A stretch of DNA of 64,000 nucleotides from Aphanomyces cochlioides (lineage: Eukaryota; Oomycota; Saprolegniomycetes; Saprolegniales; Verrucalvaceae). Position 1 is the first letter of the stretch. Every line of letters begins with the position of its first letter. This document shows positions 21,963 to 32,124 of this stretch, one piece after another. Position numbers and translations under genes: made by a program. The notes beneath the pieces were generated by a model that had not been told where the DNA came from, made no database searches, and saw nothing but the letters and a program-made list of their open reading frames with translations. The stretch lies in contig JAHQRK010000018.1 in NCBI GenBank assembly GCA_019828595.1, positions 1,364,001 through 1,428,000 on the forward strand. The letters run 5' to 3'.

Positions 21963-22461
21963 TGAGGCCGCGTAAATTAAAATCAGTCTTATTGCCAGTT
22001 GGGTGCCGTTTGAGTTAGATATATACTGTTATTTTCCACTATTCTAGCTATGTTTTGCCGCTCGAATCTCCCCAAACAGTGCTCTGGTCGCCGAGATATG
22101 AGGCTTCAAAGCTGGTGGTCCGACTTTTCCGACAAAATTTGAGGTTTGAGTTTTTGGTATCGTTCAACTCGTCTCAGCGACACCAATGTTGCTCTGTTAT
22201 TCAAATTGAGCAATTCAGTCTTGATTTTGAGTTATTCATAAAAAGCTGGAGTGTAATATGTAGTATAAAACTCTTTCAAAGACTAATACTATAACTAATG
22301 ACATATATGTTGTAAACTAGTTGATGCTTTCCCAAAACTGTTTTTTTTTAGTTTTCTCGAAACTCAGAGTTTTCACCAATTTCCCATCACTGTACTTTGC
22401 ACCTCAATTTCTCGAAAATTGGTAACTGGTTGATAAGACTGGTTTTCATTTACGCGGCTTC
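21963..22461. mobile_element. MITE, ~0.5 kb, ~40-bp terminal inverted repeats
   Basis: The left end GAGGCCGCGTAAATTAAAA and the right end, read inverted as GAAGCCGCGTAAATGAAAA, belong to imperfect ~40-bp terminal inverted repeats that continue to CAGTCTTAT. It has no coding capacity. ATAT flanks both sides and may be the target duplication. The right flank is exactly the transporter sequence ATATGTTCAAAGCC found intact in the 37-kb gene, so the element sits inside a transporter copy. Confidence 0.7.
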
Positions 22462-22915
22462 ATATGTTCAAAGCCGTCGGCGTTCGTGAGCTCCGTTTGT
22501 CCAACACGTTTGTGAACTTTAGTCGCTTGGACAATATGTACATTGCTGCGCGATATGGCGATCGCTTCAAGCGTCGCACTTTGCTGCTCTTTGGATCTAT
22601 CGGCATGACGTTGATGGGAATTGGCTTTACCTTATGCCAGGTCTACCATAACGACGTCTCCAAGTGGTTTCAAATCCTCTGCATGGGCGGATTTGTGCTT
22701 TCGTTTTGTGCCTCGATCGGGTCCTTGGGCTGGCTTGTCTCGACCGAGTTGGTGCCTGAAACGCTTGGCGCGACGTCGGGGGCGATCTCAACATTTTTCA
22801 CATGGACGGCGCAATTCTTCATCGGCGTCTACTACCAACAGATTTCAAGCACAAGTCATTGGGGCAACCATGCCTTTTTCGTGTTCGCGGGGGTGGCGTT
22901 CGTCCTCTTCCTCTT

Positions 22916-23178
22916 TGTAACCGTTTCATGTCTGGCAGGTACATAAGATGAGGGCGCGGTCTGCGCATTAACCTGGCGCCTTGCAGTAGCGGTTCCCCGC
23001 GCTCTGCTGTGTGTACGACTGGCCTTGGGAGGCCACAGAAGTTGAAGCTCCTAGTGAGGCTGTGCGATAGCCAACGAGAAACAAGACAGGAATGAGACTT
23101 AGGTTGCTTTAACTTTAATTCACTCTTACACTTTAGTCGCAGTTCACACGCGCCTGATATCCTCTGCGTCCGGTTACA
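22916..23178 (+). repeat. Gypsy 5' LTR (263 bp)
   Basis: Starts TGTAACCGTTTCATGTC and ends GCGTCCGGTTACA. It is directly preceded by the target duplication CTCTT inside the transporter sequence. Confidence 0.93.
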
Positions 23179-23207
23179 CCTGGTAGCACTCTAGTTCGTC
23201 CAGGACA

Positions 23208-24348
23208 ATGGACGCTGCGCCCGCAACGTTGACGATCGACGTTTCCCACTTCTCACCCGAACAGCAAGCTACTCTGACCGAGCTGCTTCGCTTGATCCCC
23301 GAGAACATCGTTCGGGGATTGTTCAGTGGGGTGAACCCTCAAGACCAGATCATAGTCATTGAGAGCTTCCGCCTGCATGGCGAAGCAACCGTGCAGTCAG
23401 CGGCCCATGCCGCTGCGCAACGCACTCAAGAAGAAGCGGCGTTGCTCTATGAAGCAGACCTGTTGAAGGCCACGGTAAAGATCGCCAGCCTTGAAGAGTC
23501 CAACAGGGACCTGGCTGACCAAGCCAGACGACCCGAAAACCCCTCACCGGGGAATTGACGACATCTTCATCGACTCCAGAGTGTCGTGCGACCGACCTCT
23601 GAAGCTCGAAGTGTCAAAATATGGCGGCGCCGCGGACGAGCACCTGTTCCGCTGGGTTTCCGAAGTGAAACTCGCCCTTCGCGCCCAGCTCGTAACGAAC
23701 GAGACACTGCGCGTTGCTTTCGCGCTATCCAACTTGCAAGGTCGAGCCCGAGACTGGGCCTACAACCTTCACATGTTGGACGACGAGGCCTTCCCCACGT
23801 TCGATTCCTTGATTGAACAACTCAAGGAGCAGTACGTTCACTCGAACGTCGAAATGCGCTATCGCGCAAAGTTCAACCAAGCCAAGCAAGGCAAGGGAAC
23901 TATTCAGGAGTTTGTGAACGAACTTCGTTCCATCCTCGGGTCCTTCGAGAACTCCTACAAGATCGACGAGATCGGTCGAGTCTCGGTCTTTATGTACGGC
24001 CTGAATCAAGGCCCAGCTCGTGACGAGCTTTTCCGTTTGCAGTCTCAAAGGTTCAATGAGGCAATCAGCATCGCGCTGAACACGGAACATTCGCGCGGTT
24101 TAGCGCGTTCTTCCGGCGGACCCCCCGATGTCTCAGCGGACATGGAGATCTCGCGAATGGAAGCGGCCTCTGGTGAAGAGCGCCGCTGTTTCAATTGTGG
24201 CCAGACTGGTCACTTCGCAAGGAAATGCCCTCAGCCTTCACAGGCGAGGAAGAACCCGAATTACCCCCCACACCGCTCGCGCGGTGTCGCCTATCGTGGG
24301 CGTGGGCGTGGCTACGGCCATCGCCAGGGGAAAGAGAGCTCCCAGTAG
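23208..24348 (+). pseudogene. Gypsy gag, one frameshift
   Basis: The first frame (23208-23558) encodes an N-terminal coiled-coil region (LTELLRLIPENIV, AAAQRTQEEAALLYE). Around 23,535 the frame changes and continues to 24348 with the retrotransposon gag core (FRWVSEVKLALRAQL, DWAYNLHMLDDEAF, GKGTIQEFVNELRSILG) and a CCHC zinc knuckle, CFNCGQTGHFARKCP. The tail is Arg/Gly-rich. A single shift separates the two parts. Confidence 0.88.
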
Positions 24349-24420
24349 GCGCGGGGCGACCTACTGGGACAACTCTAGGCTCTGATGAAGAGCGTTCCGA
24401 CATGACACTGACACATTACT

Positions 24421-27400
24421 GTGTCAACTGGGACAGCATACTACGATGCTGCATGTCGAGATGCCCGTGGAGGGCTTCTCCCGAAGCTCCGAGTCTTAAT
24501 CGACTGTGGAGCGTCGAAGAATTTTGCCCGTCGACAGACGCTCGAAGAGAATGCGAGCCTCTATGCCGAGGTCGACAGCGGCACGTCTCTGACTGGTGCG
24601 CGTCAAGTTGGGTGATGGGTCGGTAGTGACCGCACCCAAGAGATCAGTGCGCCTGTTAACACAGGTTGGCACGTTCAGTAGTCTGGAAGACTACTTCGTT
24701 ATAGACCTAGATGAGCGCTGGGACCTCATCCTAGTAGGCATGGGCTGGTTGGAGAAACACCAGCCCTGCATAAACTGGCGGGCCAAGACCATCCATGAGG
24801 TCGGCCCCGACTTTCTCAAAAGCCATATGGGCATGGAGAGTAATGAGCCCATCCCCTCGCCAGCTGGCGATGAGCAGTTAGCTACGCTGCGTCAGCTCCC
24901 GGCTACGGGAAAGTCGACACGCCAGGGCGGTCCTATGTCTTCCAAGGAAGATATTGGCCGTCAGGCCTTCAACAACACTTGGGCAAATACCCGACGGACT
25001 GGGTTGCCTGTGTACAAGAGTAATGCCCAACGGACCGGGCTTAAAGTCTCCTTCGCGAGTGCACTGACGGACCGAGTGCACGGAGACGTGATTGTTGAAG
25101 AGGATGCGTTGGAGCGCAGTCCTATGCCGACGCTGCCCGTGTCTGGGCGCGTCTTTGTTGAAGATGTCATTTTGTCGCATTGCGACTTGACTGAGCTGCT
25201 GAAGACAGCTGAAGAAATATGCAAGCTCGAAGAAATGAGCTTTGCCGAGTTTGGAAGTGCTCTGCGCTCCCAGCGCATCACCCGTATCGCAGTGATACAG
25301 AGTGTCGATGAGATTGACCTCTATACGACGTCCGCGGAGGATCCGGACGTAGCTGGCGAGACACCGCCAGCACACTCTCGCGTATGGGATAGGCTCCGAA
25401 CGAGCCCGTTTTACCCCCTCGTGAAGGAATACGAGGATATCTTCCCGGAGGAAGTTCCCGCGAGACTGCCCAAGGACAAGGGCGTGCGTCATGAGATTGA
25501 CTTGACGCCAGAGACAAAGTGATGTGCACTCGACAGTGGCCACTACCACGTGAGCAAGTCGAGTTCATCGACTCATTCTTCGCTGCACGCAAGAAGGCGG
25601 GGCACGTACGGGAGAGTACGTCGCCACACTCGAGTCCGACCTTCTGCGTCAAGAAGCCTAGCGGCTCTTGGCGAATCGTTCATGCTTATAACAAGCTGAA
25701 CGCAGCCACCATCCCGGCGCAAACGCCGATTCCCAGGAAAGATGTCATCATTGACAGCATGGGTGGCTCGACGATCTTTTCAACGATCGATCTGCGCGAC
25801 GGATTCTATCAAATCCTCATGCGCGCGTGTGACGTTCCCAAGACAGCTGTCTCGACGCCATCGGGCATGCTGTGGGAGTGGCTGGTGATGCCACAAGGGC
25901 TCGCTAATGCCCCAGCGACCTTCAACCGAATGGTCACGCAAAAGTTGCGCCCGCTGCGCGACTTTGCGCCGTCGTACTTCGACGACAAATACGTGCACAG
26001 CCGTGCAGACAAGAATTGCACCGACGTGCAAGTCCATTTTGGACACCTGCGGCAAGTCTTTCAGACGCTGCGAGACGCAGGATTGTATGCCAACTTACAG
26101 AAGTGTATGTTCGGCGTTGAAGAAATACCCGTACTCGGGGAGTACGTTGGTATCAATGGATGTCGGCCAGACCCGGCCAAAGTCACCACGATCACAACTT
26201 GGCCTGTCCCGGCCAATGTGACAGAGCTCCGCAGCTGGCTTGGTCTTGCGACCTACCTTCACAAGTTTTCAAAGAACTTTGCCGACATCGCAACGCCGCT
26301 GACGCGGCTACTAATGAAGGATGTCCAGTGGGACTGGACACAAGAATGTCAAGAGGCTTTTGACGGCATCAAGGCCAGCCTCACGCAAGCGCCGATCCTG
26401 GCGTTGCCTGACTTCAATCGACCATTCTCGGTCGTCTGTGATGCATCTGTGCGAGCAATAGGTTGCTGCCTCATGCAAAAGGATGACGAGGGTCGTGACC
26501 GACCCGTCTCCTATCAGTCACGGCAGCTGCGCGCTGCTGAGCGCAACTATCCGGTCCATGACCTAGAATTACTGGCGATGAAATACGCCTTGGTCAAATT
26601 CCGCATCTACCTTCTCGGCTCCAAGCCATTTACGGTATACACGGATCACGCGTCCTTACGGACTGCTGTGAACTCGCCGCACATCTCTGACCGGATGGCC
26701 AGATGGCTCGCGTTTTTCGCGGAATACAACATGACTGTTGAGTACAAACCTGGTCGTACCAACGTCATTGCAGACGCGCTGTCGCGCCGGCCAGTGGAGG
26801 AGGAACCTCCCTGCCTGTCTGCCCTATCCGAAGTCCGTTCGGACTTGTTTGATCGCATTCGAGGAGCGTACAGCCTCGATCCTGCCCTTCGCCGGACGAT
26901 TGATGCCATTACCGCTGGCAAATCGCTTTCCACCAAGGTAGTCCAGATCGGACGTTTCACTTTCCACGACGATTTGTTGTGGTATTCAGTCACTCCGGGG
27001 GACGCCCCACGAGTGGCTGTGCCGTGCGACCCGACTCTCCGTGCGGAGATCATCCGCGAATTTCACGACACCCCGAGCGGCGGCCATTTTGGCCGCGAGA
27101 AGACATATCTGTCCATCGCCCGTTCATTTTGGTGGCCTCGCCTGTATAAGGCGGTGGCACGTTTTGTCGCATCGTGTGGCGTATGTCAGGCCGTCAAGGC
27201 CGCCCCACACTCACAGGCTCCGCTACAGAGCCTCGACGTCCCTCTGGAACTGTGGGAGTCCGTCAGCATGGACTTCATTTTTGGCTTGCCCAGTGACAAG
27301 TCGGGCAATACGGGTATCTTCACCCTTGTCGATCGCGCATCCAAGTACCTGATCGCGCTGCCTGTTAAGGCATCCGTCACGGCGGAGCAGTCAGCTCGCC

Positions 27401-28245
27401 TTTTCTTTGACAACGTCTATTGTCATTTTGGACTCCCGTCCGGTATCGTCTCGGATCGAGACCCTCGGTTTACGTCCCATTTTTGGCGAGCGCTGTTCGC
27501 GCTCTGTGGGACGACGTTAAACATGTCCAGCTCGGACCATCCTGAGTCTGATGGTCAGACCGAACGCGCGAATCGCGTTCTCGAAGACATCCTTCGAAGC
27601 TATGCCTTGTCTAGGCCGAAAACATGGAGTTCCATGTTGCCAACAGCGTGTTTTGCTTACAACACGTCTGTTCATACGTCAACGGGCTTTACGCCCTTCT
27701 ACGCGGTGCGTTTGAAGCACCCGCGGTTTCCCACGGACGTGGACCGTCCTGTTTTAAGTGTGGGAGGAATCTCCGATGACGTTCCGCGGCGGACAGCCGC
27801 TTCTGTCGAACATTTCGCGTCGTCGAGCGAATCATTGTTACTGCGCCTACGCGAGAATATCGCCAGTGCTCAAGCGAAACAGGCCCGTCAGGCCAACAAA
27901 CACAACCGAGGAAATACAAATGTGTATTCGGTTAATGACCTAGTCTACGTGCATCGGTCGGTCGTGAAAGGACCTAGCGGCCCTTCGAAGCTTCGCTGCC
28001 CTTGGTTGGGGCCATTCCCTATTCGAAACGTTATTAGTCCAATGGACTACGAGCTCGAACTGCCCGATGACTGGGACTCCATCCCGTCATCTACACGGGC
28101 AAGCTCAAGAGACACATACCTCAGGACGCGGTTACCCCTTCTTCAGTTCCTCAAACGGAACGTAGTCCTGTCGGATCTTCGAGTAGAGCGCTTGAAGATG
28201 CGCGTCTACACGATCTCTCTCCTTCGCGAGACGCTCAACAAGTAG
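24421..28245 (+). pseudogene. Gypsy pol (protease, RT, RNase H, integrase), frameshifted
   Basis: A retropepsin-like site, LIDCGASKNFARR, lies near 24,500. After a frame change the 24596-25522 frame continues the protease region and a variable linker ending in KDKGVRHEIDL. At 25,519-25,522 a stop interrupts, and the 908-codon frame 25519-28245 holds reverse transcriptase (STIDLRDGFYQIL, MPQGLANAPATFNRM, catalytic YFDD), RNase H (VVCDASVRAIGCCLMQ, YTDHASL), integrase with an HHCC finger (HFGREKTYL, CGVCQAVK), a DDE core (MDFIFGLPSDKSGN, VSDRDPRFTSHFW, ESDGQTERANR) and a C-terminal chromodomain-less tail. Two breaks make it non-functional as read. Confidence 0.92.
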
Positions 28246-29405
28246 CTCGAGCTCCGAGCTCTTCTTGTAAAAACATTCGCGGTGAACATCCATCGCGCGG
28301 GTCCAGTTCTTCAAGCCCTCGGCGGTCGCCGCGTGTTGCTCGCAGAGCTTCGACATCTTCTCGAAGCGCGATTGCAAGTCGCGATGGTCTCGCGCTCAGT
28401 CTGGAGCTCGTCTTAAAGGTCCTGAAGCCGACCTTCAAACTCCTGTTCGGAGTGACCAAGTTGGCGGGTCAGCTCCGCAACTTCATCACGCAGCTGGTAC
28501 AGATCTTCGTCCAGCGCATATCGCGGGCGGTCCCGACTCGGACTACGCCCCGCCTCTCGGCGCGAACGTTTCGCCTCAGGCTCGGTCGAGCGAGAGCGAG
28601 AACGAGGGACGCGATGTCGGCGCGCGGATTGTCGCGCAGCGCTGGGACCAGCACGGCTGCGAGTATCGCCTCCTGGCGCAAAATTCGGAGGCGGCTCCTA
28701 CGAACACATGGGTGAGAGAAGCGGACCTTGGTCCAGACTCACATAGACTACTCTCAGCTTTTGGTACGCGACAGCGATCGCTCCGACGGTCTCGGCAGCG
28801 AGGCGTACCTTCAAGCCATGGCGCTCACGCACAAAATTAACAACACGCTCTTGGAACTTAGCGTAGTTGTGGGGCCACGTCGTGGTGTCGAGCGAAATAC
28901 GCACCAGCATTCAGTTGGCCCAGATGGCCACGTACTCAAATTTAGTTTCGTCCCGCAAGGGAGAAACAAGAACAAACGCGCGCATACCACCAAAGCGGCG
29001 CTGGTCTTGTCAGATCGAAGGCCATTCGGCCATATCGACGATGACGGGGTTGCAGGTTTCCCACAAAGTCACTGCAAAGGCAACCCCCGCCGCAAAATCA
29101 CTTTTAGAATCGCCGCGCAGGCGAGAAGGCAATTGCGCCAACAAATCTCGAAACTTGCCCGGATCGGGCGTGCCACTGCGAGAGGCTGTGAAGCCTGGCA
29201 TTTGATCAAAGGTCAGATCGCATCCTGTGTCGGATGCCTGACACCGAGCGTGGACACCACCGCCAAGTCGAGTTTGGCCCTCACGGATCCAAAGGTTCTC
29301 AAGGTATTTGGTGCGCCCCTGCGCCGGCGCTGCGCTTTGCTCGCGACTGCCCAGATCGGGCGAGGGCGGCGTGTACTCGTAATCGACCTCTTCGTCGGCG
29401 TACAT
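28132..29405 (-). pseudogene. Antisense ORF between Gypsy pol and 3' LTR
   Basis: On the strand opposite gag-pol, one protein can be followed with a few frame breaks. It starts at 29405 with MYADEEVDYEYTPPSP, continues through a ~190-residue globular-looking part (KFRDLLAQLPSRLRGDSKSD, MLVRISLDTTTWPHNYAKF, YQKLRVVYVSLDQGPLL), then an Arg/Ser-rich hinge (RVPRSRSRSTEPEAKRSRR), and ends in a long coiled coil (LRDEVAELTRQLGHSEQEFE, SELELLVERLAKERDRVD) closing FEELKKG at 28132. It slightly overlaps the end of pol. Antisense extra ORFs at this position are known in some plant Gypsy elements; function here is unknown. Confidence 0.6.
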
Positions 29406-29556
29406 TTTCGAAAATGTTCCTGATTGGCTCAGCGAGAGCCAATGTGATAGTTGGAACACACCAGTCCCAGTTCAGACGGGACTGTGAAGGGATTACCCCC
29501 AGCGAGGGAGGCATCCCTGCAAAAGCTTACGGGCTTTCGCCCTAAATGTGGGAGGA

Positions 29557-29819
29557 TGTAACCGTGCCATGTCTGGCAGGTACATAAGATGAGGGCGCGG
29601 TCTGCGCATTGACCTGGCGCCTTGCAGTAGCGGTTCCCCGCGCTCTGCTGTGTGAACGACTGGCCTTGGGAGGCCAGAGAAGTTGAAGCTCCTAGTGAGG
29701 CTGTGCGATAGCCAACGAGAAACAAGACAGGAATGAGACTTAGGTTGCTTTAACTTTAATTCACTCTTACACTTCAGTCGCAGTTCACACGCGCCTGATA
29801 TCCTCTGCGCCCGGTTACA
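29557..29819 (+). repeat. Gypsy 3' LTR (263 bp)
   Basis: Starts TGTAACCGTGCCATGTC and ends GCGCCCGGTTACA. Same length as the 5' LTR, with seven base differences by eye. Followed by the target duplication CTCTT. Confidence 0.93.
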
Positions 29820-29957
29820 CTCTTTGTCCTGGCCTTCGTCCAAGACACGAGCAACAAGACATCCGACCAAGTCACTGCCATGTTTCGCACTGGGTCCAAG
29901 ACGAACGAAGACTTTGTCGTCGCTTCGACTCCCAAGGGCTTTGAGTCAGTCGTGTAG

Positions 29958-30229
29958 GAGATACATAATTCATCACATAGAGACTTCACGTTGTCATCAT
30001 GCATGAGCGCTTTCATGGACCATAAACATGATTACAGCAAGTGCGTCTCTCGTCATGTGATGATTCCCTCCGCAATCCAGTAGGGAGACACGCAGAAGTC
30101 ATCATATCCAGAGTACGTTTAACAAGATCAGCGCAGTTGGCACCGCATGCGATGTAGCCTGTCTTTGTTCGGTGGATGGCGCCGACGTTATCATCTGCGT
30201 TACACTTCTCACTATGACATCGCATTTCG
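29958..30229. repeat. Transporter 3' flank, inverted copy of 36,730-37,027
   Basis: The DNA following the split transporter (GAGATACATAATTCATCAC onward) matches, inverted, the region just downstream of the transporter at 37 kb, with several point differences and a short stretch missing here. Similarity ends around ACATCGCATTTCG. It marks the end of the left half of the palindrome; its centre lies near 30.25-30.38 kb. Confidence 0.75.
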
Positions 30230-30602
30230 TGCGATCACCAATTTGCCAATGTATACATCATGGAGTGTGGCGTTGACTCGGGCTTCGTCCATGCGTCAGT
30301 AGATTAAGCCGCCGATTGAATTGTCCATCCACGAAGGCTCCAGCAATCTATAAGGAGTGAATCATATTGATCTATTAATCCTAAACAACTACGCCTGGCG
30401 CTATCCTTGCATCGTCCGAGGGCTTTGGAGTCACGACGACGGCGAAGTCATCCATCGCGTCAGTTTGGGGATATAACAGGGCTGTCACTTGATTCGATGT
30501 CTTGTTGTACGTATCAGGAACGAAGGCCAGTACGAAGAAGAAGAAGACAAAGTTGACGCCCACAAAGATGAGAAAGGCTTGGTTGCCCCAATGGGCTACG
30601 TT

Positions 30603-32124
30603 CAGCGTCAAAATTTCCGCAAATTTTTCCGAATTTTGCGGATATTTTTAAAAAATATGCGGAATTCTGAAAGCACTGGTCCGCAGGCTTTTTCCGCAAA
30701 ACGCGGAAGTTGAGGAGGGCCATTGCTTCGAGATCAATGGAAAGTAAGGTAGATCGATCTTGGTTAGTGTGCGATGCACAGAGGAAGCTGGTCTTTTGAA
30801 CATTTTATTCTTTGCAGCCTCTTCTAACCAAGGAGGCTTGGTATAATACCACATGCACAACGTCCCAGACTGTATCGACGGCTTCTTGCTAATTGGACTC
30901 ATTGTTTTCATCCCAAGTCAGTACTTGGAAACATCGTTATTATCTCGCTTCGACATTACGTAGTGTCGTGTCAAGCTTGACAAAGTAGAGATTGTTTTGG
31001 CACCGAAAAGACTGGAATATGATGAATACACCATTTGCCGGTTTAGTTCGTTTAACTTGCGATATATTTCGTATAACGTGCAATATATTTCGTATGACTT
31101 GCAATATATTTCGTATGACTTGCATTTAATTTCGTGGCCCGCGACGAAAATCGATTTATATTTCGCATGACTTGCATTATATTTCATACCTCTTGCATTT
31201 AATTTCGTATTTTTTAGCTTATATTTCGTATCACGTGCATTTAATTTCGCAGAGAAGAGAAAAAGTCCATAGAAAAACTAACAAAAAATTGTTATCGAAC
31301 TCATAAGAAATTGATGGGACACTTCAATCGCCATATAAGTCAATGCGAGCATCAAGCAAGCTCAGCAGAGTTCATATGCGGCTGCCCGTCGCAAATTCAT
31401 AGTTCAAGCCAACACTGCAACACATGTGAAACTTCATATCTCAATAGGAGATTGAATATATTTTGCATTTATACGAATTTAAATGCACGTGATATGAAAT
31501 ATAAGCTAAAAATACGAAATTAAATGCAAGAGGTATGAAATATAATGCAAGTCATGCGAAATATAAATCGATTTTCGTCGCGGGCCACGAAATATATTGC
31601 AAGTCATACGAAATATATTGCACGTGACACGAAATATATCGCAAGTTAAGCGAACTAAACCGGCAAATGGTGTAGTTTTATTAACAAAGGTTTTATTGGC
31701 TGAAAATATTCTTAAATTCATTTTGATTGGCTAATCGTTCAGCATGTCGATTGTGCCCACGATGTGCAGAACTCGGAATACACTCACGGCGGGCCAACAT
31801 TTTGAGACTTTGACATTTCCAAAACAGCAAGAGCAAGGCTTAAAAGCAAGAGATGGGCCCTAGACAGTTTTGGGCAGTACCATTCTTACATTTTTTGTCC
31901 TTTGCGGAAATGCGGAAGCACATATAACACTCTTTCAGCAGCGATAGATATTGATTTAATGCAGCACAACCTTTCAGATACGTTGTGCGCTTGATATACT
32001 AAACTACTTCGCACATGCTTAGTTCGTTGAAGCAACCTAGATTACTTTGCGGTCGAGTTTGCGTTAATTTGCGGAAGTCTGACACCCTCATTCCGCAACT
32101 TCCGCTGCGGAAATTGTAACGCTG
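30603..32124. mobile_element. hAT-like non-autonomous element, 1,522 bp, 8-bp TSD
   Basis: The left end CAGCGTCAAAATTTCCGCA and the right end, inverted CAGCGTTACAATTTCCGCA, are 19-bp terminal repeats with two mismatches. The flanks are GCTACGTT (30595-30602) and GCAACGTT (32125-32132), an 8-bp target duplication with one later mutation, judged against the uninterrupted transporter sequence. An 8-bp duplication with CAG-type ends is the hAT hallmark. TGCGGAA-type words are frequent just inside both ends, as in hAT subterminal repeats. No transposase is present. A second foldback element is nested inside. Confidence 0.82.
31029..31672. mobile_element. Nested foldback/MITE element with long inverted repeats
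   Basis: A ~644-bp element with inverted repeats of roughly 200 bp beginning CACCATTTGCCGGTTTAG and flanked by TA on both sides. Each arm consists largely of short near-repeats of the form TTGCAATATATTTCGTA, which read as periodic TTTCGTATGACTTGCAT units. The centre (31,240-31,470) is unique. It has no coding capacity. TA flanks suggest a Tc1/mariner-mobilised MITE, but the long repetitive arms are unusual for that class. Confidence 0.7.

Larger units (their letters stand above)
22916..29819 (+). mobile_element. Ty3/Gypsy LTR retrotransposon, 6.9 kb, complete structure
   Basis: Bounded by 263-bp LTRs with TGTAACCG...CGGTTACA ends and flanked by the 5-bp target duplication CTCTT (22911-22915 and 29820-29824). 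A primer-binding site follows the 5' LTR (TGGTAGCACTCTAG from about 23181), and a purine-rich tract (GTGGGAGGA) precedes the 3' LTR. Internal order is gag, protease, reverse transcriptase, RNase H, integrase, then ~1.3 kb containing an antisense open frame. I count 7 differences between the LTRs (about 2.7 %), indicating a moderately recent insertion. Gag and pol carry frameshifts, so this copy is probably not autonomous. Confidence 0.95.
22462..29957 (+). pseudogene. Sugar porter C-terminal half, split by a Gypsy element
   Basis: Two blocks, 22462-22915 and 29820-29957, are near-copies of the last half of the transporter at 37,028-38,578 in inverted orientation. The first covers MFKAVGVRELRLSNTFVNFS to the helix-12 region (AFVLFLFV); the second resumes with LAFVQDTSNKTSDQVTAM and ends at TAG 29955-29957 with ESVV. 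They are separated only by the Gypsy element and its 5-bp target duplication, so the open frame was continuous when the element inserted. The 5' half is missing, replaced by the MITE and the unrelated sequence to its left. Confidence 0.88.

Noticed and set aside
29010..29459. Start of the Gypsy antisense ORF at 29459
   Set aside because: The upstream methionine precedes a stretch unlike the rest; MYADEEVDYEY at 29405 is the better start.
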